Program-made: the position numbers and the translations under genes | Shown: in pieces, positions 57,868 through 64,000 of the stretch | How the letters are laid out: each line of letters starts with the position of its first letter | Position numbering within the stretch: position 1 is the first letter of the stretch | The notes under the pieces: model-generated | Databases searched by the model: none | Told to the model about the DNA's origin: nothing | What the model saw: only the letters and a program-made list of their open reading frames with translations | From: Streptomyces inusitatus | GTDB lineage: Bacteria > Actinomycetota > Actinomycetes > Streptomycetales > Streptomycetaceae | NCBI RefSeq assembly: GCF_014651115.1 | Contig: NZ_BMWG01000007.1 | Coordinates: 186,001 to 250,000, forward strand | Length of the DNA stretch: 64,000 bases | Direction: 5' to 3'

Positions 57868-60093
57868 ATGAGCGCGAGCACGGAACCGATCACCAGCCCC
57901 GAGCACCCCGAGCACACGGGGACCGCCGCCATCCGCTGGGAGCGGGACGAGAGCGGTGTCGTCACCCTCGTCCTGGACGACCCCCGGAACTCCGCCAACA
58001 CCATGAACCAGGCGTTCCGCGACTCCCTCACCGCGATCGCCGAGCGCGCGGAGGCCGAGCGCGACTCCATCCGGGGCATCATCGTCACCTCCGCCAAGAA
58101 GACCTTCTTCGCGGGCGCCGACCTCAAGGACCTGATCAGAATCGGTCCGGGCCAGGCCCAGGAGGCCTTCGACGCCTCCATGGCCGTCAAGCACGCCCTG
58201 CGGCGGATCGAGACCCTCGGCAGGCCCGTCGTCGCCGCGATCAACGGCAGCGCCCTGGGCGGCGGTTACGAGATCGCCCTCGCCTGCCACCACCGCATCG
58301 CGCTCGACGCGCCCGGCTCCCGGATCGGCCTGCCCGAGGTCACCCTCGGACTGCTGCCCGGCGGTGGCGGGGTCACCCGCTCCGTACGCCTCCTCGGCAT
58401 CGCCGACGCCCTGCTCAAGGTGCTGCTCCAGGGCGTCCGGCACACCCCCCGGCGGGCGCTGGAGAACGGGCTGGTCCACGAGGTCGCCACGACCGCCGAC
58501 GAGATGCTCGCCAAGGCGCGCGCCTTCATCGACGCCCACCCCGAATCCGCCCAGCCCTGGGACGCCAAGGGGTACCGCATCCCCGGCGGCACCCCCGCCA
58601 CCCCCCGGCTCGCCGCCGAACTGCCCGCCTTCCCCGCCAATCTGCGCAAGCGGACCGGGGGCGCGCCCGGCCCCGCGCCCCGGGCCATCCTCGCGGCGGC
58701 CGTCGAGGGAGCGCAGGTCGACTTCGAGACCGCGCAGACCGTCGAGGCCCGGTACTTCACCGAACTGGTCACCGGACAGATCGCCAAGAACATGATCCAG
58801 GCGTTCTTCTTCGACCTCCGGGCCGTCAACTCCGGGGCCGCCCGCCCGGCGGGCGTCGAGCCGCGCCCGGTGCGCCGGGTCGCCGTCCTGGGCGCGGGCA
58901 CCATGGGCGCGGGCATCGCCCACTCCTGCGCCCGCGCCGGGCTCGACGTCGTCCTCAAGGACGTCTCGCTCCAGGCCGCCGAGCGCGGCAGGGCGCACTC
59001 CGCGCGCCTGCTCGACGCGGCGGTCGCCCGGGGCCGTACGACCCCGGCCGAGCGCGACGCGGTCCTCGCGCGCCTCACCCCGACCGCCGACCCCGCCGAT
59101 CTCGCCGGGTGCGACGCGGTGATCGAGGCCGTCTTCGAGGACACCGCCCTCAAGCGCCAGGTGTTCCGGGAGATCCAGGGGATCGTCGAGCCGGACGCGC
59201 TGCTCTGCTCCAACACCTCGACCCTGCCCGTGAGTCTGCTCGCCGAGTCCGTCGAGCGGCCCGCCGACTTCATCGGGCTGCACTTCTTCTCCCCGGTCGA
59301 CAAGATGCCCCTGGTCGAGATCGTGAAGGGGCGGGCCACCGGCGACGAGGCGCTCGCCCGCGCCTTCGACCTGGTGCGGCGGATCGGCAAGACGCCGATC
59401 GTGGTCAACGACGCGCGCGGCTTCTTCACCTCGCGGGTCATCGGCAGGTTCATCAGCGAGGGCGTCGCGATGGTCGGCGAGGGAGTCGAGCCCGCCTCCG
59501 TCGAACAGGCCGCCGCCCAGGCCGGCTACCCGGCCAAGGTGCTCTCGCTGACGGACGAGCTGACGCTCACCCTGCCGCGCGCGATCCGCGAGGAGAACCG
59601 CCGGGCGGTCGAGGAGTCCGGCGGTATCTGGACCGGGCACCCGGCGGACGCGGTCGTCGACCGGATGGTGGACGAGTTCGGGCGCACCGGCCGGGCCGGC
59701 GGGGCGGGCTTCTACGACTACGGCGAGGACGGCGAGCGCGCGGGGCTCTGGCCCGGGCTGCGCACCCACTTCACCCGGGCGGACGCGGAGTTCCCGTTCG
59801 CCGATCTGAAGGAGCGGCTGCTCTTCTCCGAGGCGCTGGAGAGCGTGCGCTGTCTGGAGGAGGGCGTGCTGACCTCGGTCGCCGACGCCAACATCGGCTC
59901 GCTGCTCGGCATCGGATTCCCGCCGTGGACCGGCGGGGTGCTTCAGTACATCGACGGGTACGAGGGCGGCCTGCCGGGTTTCGCCGCCCGGGCGCGCGAA
60001 CTGGCCGCGCGGTACGGCGAGCGGTTCGAGCCGCCCACGCTGCTGCTGGCGAAGGCCGGGCGCGGGGAGAGCTTCGGCGGCCAGGACGGGTAG
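57868..60093 (+). CDS. fadB: FadB-type multifunctional enoyl-CoA hydratase and 3-hydroxyacyl-CoA dehydrogenase
   Basis: A 741-residue bifunctional enzyme. The N-terminal hydratase (about 15-200) has KKTFFAGADLKDLIR and NGSALGGGYEIALACHHRIA, including the oxyanion-hole residues and catalytic Glu region. After a linker, the 3-hydroxyacyl-CoA dehydrogenase starts with the NAD motif GAGTMG at about 342. CDAVIEAVFED, NTSTLPVSLLA and GLHFFSPVDKMPLVEIV (with the catalytic His) follow. Two C-terminal helical domains complete it. ATG 57868 has GGAGAG upstream. It is the third gene of the operon with thiolase. Confidence 0.93.
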   Translation: MSASTEPITSPEHPEHTGTAAIRWERDESGVVTLVLDDPRNSANTMNQAFRDSLTAIAERAEAERDSIRGIIVTSAKKTFFAGADLKDLIRIGPGQAQEAFDASMAVKHALRRIETLGRPVVAAINGSALGGGYEIALACHHRIALDAPGSRIGLPEVTLGLLPGGGGVTRSVRLLGIADALLKVLLQGVRHTPRRALENGLVHEVATTADEMLAKARAFIDAHPESAQPWDAKGYRIPGGTPATPRLAAELPAFPANLRKRTGGAPGPAPRAILAAAVEGAQVDFETAQTVEARYFTELVTGQIAKNMIQAFFFDLRAVNSGAARPAGVEPRPVRRVAVLGAGTMGAGIAHSCARAGLDVVLKDVSLQAAERGRAHSARLLDAAVARGRTTPAERDAVLARLTPTADPADLAGCDAVIEAVFEDTALKRQVFREIQGIVEPDALLCSNTSTLPVSLLAESVERPADFIGLHFFSPVDKMPLVEIVKGRATGDEALARAFDLVRRIGKTPIVVNDARGFFTSRVIGRFISEGVAMVGEGVEPASVEQAAAQAGYPAKVLSLTDELTLTLPRAIREENRRAVEESGGIWTGHPADAVVDRMVDEFGRTGRAGGAGFYDYGEDGERAGLWPGLRTHFTRADAEFPFADLKERLLFSEALESVRCLEEGVLTSVADANIGSLLGIGFPPWTGGVLQYIDGYEGGLPGFAARARELAARYGERFEPPTLLLAKAGRGESFGGQDG

Positions 60094-60119
60094 CAGTCGG
60101 CGGGCCGGGGCCCGGGGTC

Positions 60120-61058
60120 TCACACCAGCCGCTCGGCGGTCTCCAGAAACGGCCGGGAAACGTCCTTCGCACCGTGGTGGAGGGTGTAGAGCCCGGTGGA
60201 GACGCGCTCCAGGAAGCCCCACTCCCAGACGGCCCGCTCGTCCACCCCCGTACCGCCCGCCAGCAGTTCGCAGTACCGCCCGGCCAGCGCCCCCGCGTCC
60301 CCCGCCAGCAGTTGCGGGCACCAGTCCCGCAGCACGACCCCCAGGTCGTAGGCCGGATCGGCGAGAAACCCCTCGGGGTCGACGAAGACGAACCCCGACT
60401 CGGCCCCGGCCCGGGGCACGGGCGCCCGCAGCGCGTTCCCGGGGTGGGGATCGCCGTGCACCAGCACCGAACGCGCCGGGTCGAACGCGGCCGCGCGCCG
60501 CTCGGCGAAGAGCAGCGCCCGGTCCACCACCCGCCGCGAGCAGGGGCGGCCGAGCTCCTCCCACAGCCGGGCGACCAGCCGCCCCAGCCGAGCGGCCTTC
60601 TCCGTCCCGGGGCCCGTCGGCACTCCGGCGGGCACGGGCGTTCGCCAGGCCTCCCGCAGGGTCTGGCAGAGCACCTCGATCGTCCGCTCGGGGCCGAGGT
60701 CCGACTCCGCCAGGGACGGCCCCAGCGGTTCCAGGAGCAGCGCGCTCCGCCCGGCGTCATGGGCGAGCAGCCGCGCGTACCCCCGCCCTTCCGCCGCACG
60801 CAGCACCCGCGCCTCGCCGAGCCCCTCCGGCCCCGGGAACGCCAGCTTCAGCACGGCGTCCCGCCCCTCGGCGGTCCGCACCCGCACCACATGCGCCTCG
60901 CTGCCGCCGTCCAGTGCTTCGACCGCGGTGATCGACCACCGCTCCTCCAGGGAGGCCACCAGCGCGCCGAGCCCGGCGAGCCAGCGCTCACCCCCGGGGC
61001 CGAGCGCGGCGGCCTTCCGCCGGACCAGCGACGGCACTTCGGGTACGTATCGAGTCAT
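60120..61058 (-). CDS. Aminoglycoside phosphotransferase family (APH(6)-like) kinase
   Basis: A 312-residue protein-kinase-fold phosphotransferase. The catalytic loop is SVLVHGDPHPGNAL (Brenner motif, Asp as base). FVDPEGFLADPAYDLGVVLRD gives the metal-binding DxE/D. Nucleotide-binding Lys is in DAVLKLAFPG. This pattern resembles APH(6) streptomycin 6-kinases, but many actinomycete members have other or unknown substrates. No aminoglycoside cluster is visible. It is convergent with fadB and 10 bp from the MerR gene on the same strand. Confidence 0.82.
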   Translation of the reverse strand: MTRYVPEVPSLVRRKAAALGPGGERWLAGLGALVASLEERWSITAVEALDGGSEAHVVRVRTAEGRDAVLKLAFPGPEGLGEARVLRAAEGRGYARLLAHDAGRSALLLEPLGPSLAESDLGPERTIEVLCQTLREAWRTPVPAGVPTGPGTEKAARLGRLVARLWEELGRPCSRRVVDRALLFAERRAAAFDPARSVLVHGDPHPGNALRAPVPRAGAESGFVFVDPEGFLADPAYDLGVVLRDWCPQLLAGDAGALAGRYCELLAGGTGVDERAVWEWGFLERVSTGLYTLHHGAKDVSRPFLETAERLV

Positions 61059-61068
61059 CCGCCGATCA

Positions 61069-61872
61069 TCACGGACCGGACGCGGGAGCGGCCACCGAGT
61101 TGTCGCGGGCGGGGGGCGGGGCCGGGTGTTCCGCCGTGTCCTCGCCCCCGGTGCCGAACGCGGTCCGCAGCTCCTCTCCCAACGACCGCTGGAAGGCGGT
61201 GACCAGGGCCTGGACCACCAGCGGGCGCATGGGCGCGGAGCGCGAGCGCATGGCCGCGACCTGCTCCGGATCGGGCTCCCGCTCGCGGTACGGCTCCCAC
61301 ACCTCGTCCCGGAAGAGCCGGGTCAGTTCGCGGGCCGCCGAGCGGGTGTGCTCCGCGAGCACGGTGCGGGCCGCGAGGATCGTCTCGTACCCGATGGGCA
61401 CGTCCAGCAGCCGCACCCCGAGCCGCAGCAGCCCCGGGTCGACCAGATAGCACCCGGGTTCTTCCGCGCGCCGCAGCGCTCCCATCGCCGCGAGCCGGTC
61501 GACGTCCTCCTCGGCCAGGGGCCGGCCCGCCCGCCGCTCCAGCTCGGCGTGGGCGGTCCGCTCGGCGGGATCCGGTGCCCAGGAGGCGACCAGGGCCCGG
61601 TGCAGGGCCAGCTCATGGGGGCTCAGATCCTCCGGGAGCCGCTCCAGATAGCGTTCGATCGCGGCGAGCGTCATCCCCTGGTGCCGCAACTCCTCGATCA
61701 GGGCCAGCCTGGACAGATGCCCCGGGCCGTAGCGGCCGACCCGGCGCGGACCGATCGCCGGGGGCGGCAGCAGCCCCCGGCTGCCGTAGAAGCGGATGGT
61801 CCGGACCGTCACCCCGGCCCGCGCGGCCAGCTCGTCGACGGTGAGAGTCGGTTCCTCGGCCTCGGTCGCCAT
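61069..61872 (-). CDS. MerR-family transcriptional regulator
   Basis: A 267-residue regulator with the N-terminal MerR winged helix (LTVDELAARAGVTVRTIRFY, then GLLPPPAIGPRRVGRYGPGH, then LIEELRHQGMTLAAIERYL) and a long effector-binding C-terminal part of helices. The ATG at 61872 has GAGG 8 bases upstream. The APH-family gene follows after 10 bp, so they probably share a transcript and the regulator may respond to a drug or metabolite. A palindrome lies 44 bp upstream (61916-61938). Confidence 0.85.
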   Translation of the reverse strand: MATEAEEPTLTVDELAARAGVTVRTIRFYGSRGLLPPPAIGPRRVGRYGPGHLSRLALIEELRHQGMTLAAIERYLERLPEDLSPHELALHRALVASWAPDPAERTAHAELERRAGRPLAEEDVDRLAAMGALRRAEEPGCYLVDPGLLRLGVRLLDVPIGYETILAARTVLAEHTRSAARELTRLFRDEVWEPYREREPDPEQVAAMRSRSAPMRPLVVQALVTAFQRSLGEELRTAFGTGGEDTAEHPAPPPARDNSVAAPASGP

Positions 61873-61915
61873 CGCCGCACCTCGCTTTCCCCGGCCGGTC
61901 CTCGATCGGCGCCCG

Positions 61916-61938
61916 GTGCAACAGTATTGCTGTCGCAC
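61916..61938. promoter_or_regulatory. Palindrome upstream of the MerR gene, candidate operator
   Basis: Arms GTGCAACAG (61916-61924) and CTGTCGCAC (61930-61938) with a 5-base spacer and one mismatched pair. AT-rich centre. MerR-type autoregulation is the simplest reading. Confidence 0.5.
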
Positions 61939-62009
61939 CGCCCCGGTGAAAGGCGTGGCAGCGGCAGGTCCGGGGCGGGGCCGGGCGGCCCCGCCCCGGA
62001 CCGGCGGGG

Positions 62010-63077
62010 TCAGTACACGTTGACGCCGTACGCGCCGAGCGCCTCGTTCACCGGCTGGTGAATGGCGGAACCGGCGGTGCCGCTGCACCCCGAGCTGCCG
62101 GAGTGGATGCCCAGGGCGGTGGAGCCGGAGAAGTGGGCGCCGCCGCTGTCGCCGCCCGCCGAGCAGGCCGTGGTGCGGACCATGCCGTAGACCGGGCCGT
62201 CGCTGTAGTTCACGGTGACGTTGACGGCGGTGACCCGGCCGCTGGTCAGCCGGGTGGTCGAGCCGCTCTTCTGGATGGCCTGTCCCACGATCGCGTCGGC
62301 GGAGGAGGTGATGTCCGCCGAGGAGCCGTTGTAGAGGTTGACGGTGCCGGGGGGCTGGGAGCCGTCGGTGTACCGCACGACACCGTGGTCGGCGGTCGGG
62401 AAGGTGCTGCCCTCGACCGTCCCGATCGACGGGCCGCCGGAGGTCGCCGACCAGCTGGTCGCCAGGTTGGTGCAGTGACCGGCGCTCAGGAAGAAGTAGT
62501 CGGTGCCGTCGGTGGCGTTGAAGGCGGCCGAACAGCGGTAGCCACCGCCGTAGATCGCGTCCCCGCCCAGCACCTCGCGGGTGAGGACACCGGGCACCCG
62601 GTCGATCCGCACGGCGTCGCCGAGGACCGCGGCCACCGCCTTGAGTCTGGCCAGGGAGCGGGCCGAGACCGACTGGTCGGCCTCCACCACGACCTGGTTG
62701 ACGGAGGGGTCGATGCCCCAGGAGGTGCCGGTGATCTTCGCCCGGGACTCCAGTACGGCCATGACGTCCTGGAGCTGGGCGGTGTCGCGTTCGACGATCT
62801 CGGCGCGCGCGCCCTGGGCGCGCACCTCCTCGGCGGCGGCCGCGTCGGTCACGGTGACCACCAGCTCGCCGGTGGCGGGGTCGAGATAGGAGCCGCCGGT
62901 GTTCTCGCCGAGGGAACGTTCCAGCCGGGTGTCGAGGGCGTACTGGGTGGCGGAGGCGGTGACACCGGGCTCCGGCGTCGGTTCCGGGGCGGCTCCGGCG
63001 GTTCCGGCGCCGAGGCCGAGGGCGGGGAGGGTGAGCAGAACGGACAGGCAGATGCGCGCGCGAAGCGTGCGTCTCAT
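62010..63077 (-). CDS. Secreted streptogrisin-type serine protease (S1, chymotrypsin fold)
   Basis: A 355-residue preproprotease. It has a signal peptide (about 1-30), an alpha-lytic-protease-type prodomain (about 35-165, with WGIDPSVNQVVVEADQSV), and a mature catalytic part from about 171. The triad is His201 (FFLSAGHC), Asp230 (TADHGVV) and Ser311 (GGDSGGAHF). Four Cys (182, 202, 305, 331) give two disulfides as in streptogrisins A/B. The family digests extracellular proteins. A GAAGGAG site precedes ATG 63077. The upstream gap contains an inverted repeat at 63171. Confidence 0.93.
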   Translation of the reverse strand: MRRTLRARICLSVLLTLPALGLGAGTAGAAPEPTPEPGVTASATQYALDTRLERSLGENTGGSYLDPATGELVVTVTDAAAAEEVRAQGARAEIVERDTAQLQDVMAVLESRAKITGTSWGIDPSVNQVVVEADQSVSARSLARLKAVAAVLGDAVRIDRVPGVLTREVLGGDAIYGGGYRCSAAFNATDGTDYFFLSAGHCTNLATSWSATSGGPSIGTVEGSTFPTADHGVVRYTDGSQPPGTVNLYNGSSADITSSADAIVGQAIQKSGSTTRLTSGRVTAVNVTVNYSDGPVYGMVRTTACSAGGDSGGAHFSGSTALGIHSGSSGCSGTAGSAIHQPVNEALGAYGVNVY

Positions 63078-63170
63078 GGAGGCTTCTCCTTCGGGATGGT
63101 CCGTGGGGGGTGCCGAGAAGCAGGGGCCGGCAGAGTCCGGCTCGCCGGATTCAATGTGGCATGGCCCTGT

Positions 63171-63190
63171 CATGCACACAAGGGTGCATG
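63171..63190. promoter_or_regulatory. Inverted repeat upstream of the streptogrisin gene
   Basis: CATGCAC at 63171-63177 and GTGCATG at 63184-63190 with a 6-base spacer, about 95 bp before the protease start. Possible operator in the 150-bp gap. Confidence 0.4.
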
Positions 63191-63227
63191 GAATCATCGG
63201 TTCCGCTCGCCGTCCGCGGGGAAACCC

Positions 63228-64000
63228 CTACCGTCCGATCACCGGGTAGTGGTCGGAGAGATGGGTGTACGTACGGGTCCGCCCCCAGGCGGAGACCGTC
63301 CACGGCGCGCTCCGCTCCTCGATCACCTCATTGGCCCAGCCCGCCGGCCTCGCGTGCCCGGCGCGGTGCAGGACGTAGTCGAGATCCTCGCGGGGATCCT
63401 CCGGATAGCGCTCGGCGGCGATCGAGTTCCGCGCGGTGTCGAAGGAGTACGGGTGCCCGGTGCGGGCGTCCGCCCCGGCCAGCCCCGCGTCCGCGAGCAT
63501 CGAGGCGTACTCCGCGCTCCGCGAGTCCACATTCAGATCGCCCGCCACCACCACCTGTTCGGACGCGGGTATCGCCTTGCGGTCGAGGAAGGAGTCCAGC
63601 TCGCGGAATTGCCGGGCCCGCACCCGGGCCGCCTCGCCCGCGCGGCAGCCCGGGTCGGTGGACTGAGCGTGGGTGCCCACCACATGCGCCCGGACCCCGT
63701 TCACATCGAGCACCGCGTACACGAAGCCCTTGTTCGACCACCAGTCCGAGCCGCAGCCGTCCCGGTAGACGTACTGCTCCCGGCGGACGACGGGCCACTT
63801 GCTCAGCACCGTCACCCCGCCGTCCTCCGGCGTCAGGGCGGAGTACGCACCGCCGGTGTCGTCCCAGCCCGAGGTGGACCGGCCCAGCACCGGCGTCTGA
63901 TGCGGATAGCGGTCGGCCGCGTGCCGCTTGAGCGCGTCCGACGAGGAGTTGTCGAAGGCCTCCTGGAGCACTACCACGTCATGGCCCTGGAAGAAGGGCG
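63228..64000 (-). CDS. Sphingomyelinase-like phosphodiesterase, C-terminal part
   Basis: The last 256 codons of an endonuclease/exonuclease/phosphatase-fold enzyme running off the right edge. Active-site parts are DVVVLQEAFDN (Glu), GTHAQSTDPGC, VVAGDLNVDSRS (Asp-x-Asn), EDLDYVLHRAG and LSDHYPVIG (catalytic His). The combination with NKGFVYAVLDV resembles bacterial neutral sphingomyelinases, which cleave sphingomyelin and are secreted. The signal peptide would lie beyond the window. Nearby lies a secreted protease gene on the same strand. Confidence 0.8.
   Translation of the reverse strand, partial: PFFQGHDVVVLQEAFDNSSSDALKRHAADRYPHQTPVLGRSTSGWDDTGGAYSALTPEDGGVTVLSKWPVVRREQYVYRDGCGSDWWSNKGFVYAVLDVNGVRAHVVGTHAQSTDPGCRAGEAARVRARQFRELDSFLDRKAIPASEQVVVAGDLNVDSRSAEYASMLADAGLAGADARTGHPYSFDTARNSIAAERYPEDPREDLDYVLHRAGHARPAGWANEVIEERSAPWTVSAWGRTRTYTHLSDHYPVIGR

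Noticed and set aside
57138..61202. A 1354-codon open frame on the plus strand across fadA, fadB and the APH gene
   Set aside because: It is an Arg/Ala/Gly-rich shadow in another frame of the same GC-rich region and overlaps four well-supported genes.
1..64000. tRNA or rRNA gene
   Set aside because: No stretch shows a cloverleaf-like set with T-loop or anticodon features, or rRNA sequence. All hairpins are simple stem-loops at gene ends or in control regions.

Overview
The window is very GC-rich actinobacterial DNA and most likely comes from a Streptomyces chromosome. Supporting signs are codons ending in G or C, GTG and TTG starts, a WhiB-like protein, an SsgA-like sporulation protein, a whiJ-type cassette (XRE/DUF5753 regulator, DUF397 protein, ATP-binding protein), an AfsR/SARP-type regulator and secreted proteases. 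I found no rRNA, tRNA, CRISPR array, IS transposase or phage genes. Both edges cut a gene: an N-formylglutamate amidohydrolase at the left and a sphingomyelinase-like phosphodiesterase at the right.

Layout. 1-2.2 kb: amidohydrolase edge and a two-gene K+/H+ antiporter unit. 2.4-6.6 kb: divergent xylB and xylA plus a ROK regulator, with a perfect 22-bp-arm palindrome between the convergent xylA and ROK genes. 6.5-9.2 kb: an XRE and ImmA/IrrE pair back to back with an MmyB-type XRE regulator, followed by a hairpin-rich gap. 9.5-12.1 kb: whiJ-type cassette around a 23-bp palindrome. 12.3-19.3 kb: isochorismatase-family hydrolase, a 1137-residue NACHT-type NTPase, a YchJ-like protein, and a DHA2-type exporter with a cytosolic tail. 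19.7-23.2 kb: CPA1 antiporter and a divergent end-joining pair (ATP-dependent DNA ligase, LigD-type polymerase). 23.2-30.4 kb: secreted ThuA/PQQ-dehydrogenase and cupredoxin/DUF1080 operon, two-domain laccase, glyoxalase-fold protein, WhiB-like protein. 30.4-33.2 kb: orphan type VII secretion (WXG100) module. 33.3-39.3 kb: acyl-ACP desaturase, DrrC-like UvrA paralogue, ABC-F protein, SsgA-like protein. 39.4-43.6 kb: secreted beta-propeller, membrane glycosyltransferase, and an HxlR regulator divergent from an NAD(P)-binding protein. 43.8-47.6 kb: a subtilase-fold protein lacking its catalytic residues, and a small membrane protein. 47.7-55.1 kb: duplicated imine-reductase-like genes, large SARP regulator, YciI, endonuclease V, saccharopine-dehydrogenase-like protein. 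55.3-60.1 kb: beta-oxidation operon (CoA transferase, thiolase, FadB). 60.1-64 kb: APH-family kinase, MerR regulator, streptogrisin-type protease, sphingomyelinase edge.

Several blocks look like coherent units. The xyl genes form a xylose-to-xylulose-5-phosphate module with its own repressor. The 55-60 kb genes form an acyl-CoA degradation operon behind a promoter with a palindrome in its spacer. ABC-F and UvrA-like proteins are stacked as possible antibiotic self-protection genes. The secreted oxidoreductases at 23-29 kb suggest extracellular redox chemistry on sugars or phenolics.

The strongest candidates for something new are the intact but catalytically dead subtilase at 43.8-47.2 kb, the NACHT NTPase at 13-16.5 kb (a plausible anti-phage sensor), and the orphan WXG100 module at 30.4-33.2 kb. 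All functions are inferred from sequence motifs read by eye; no database search was run.
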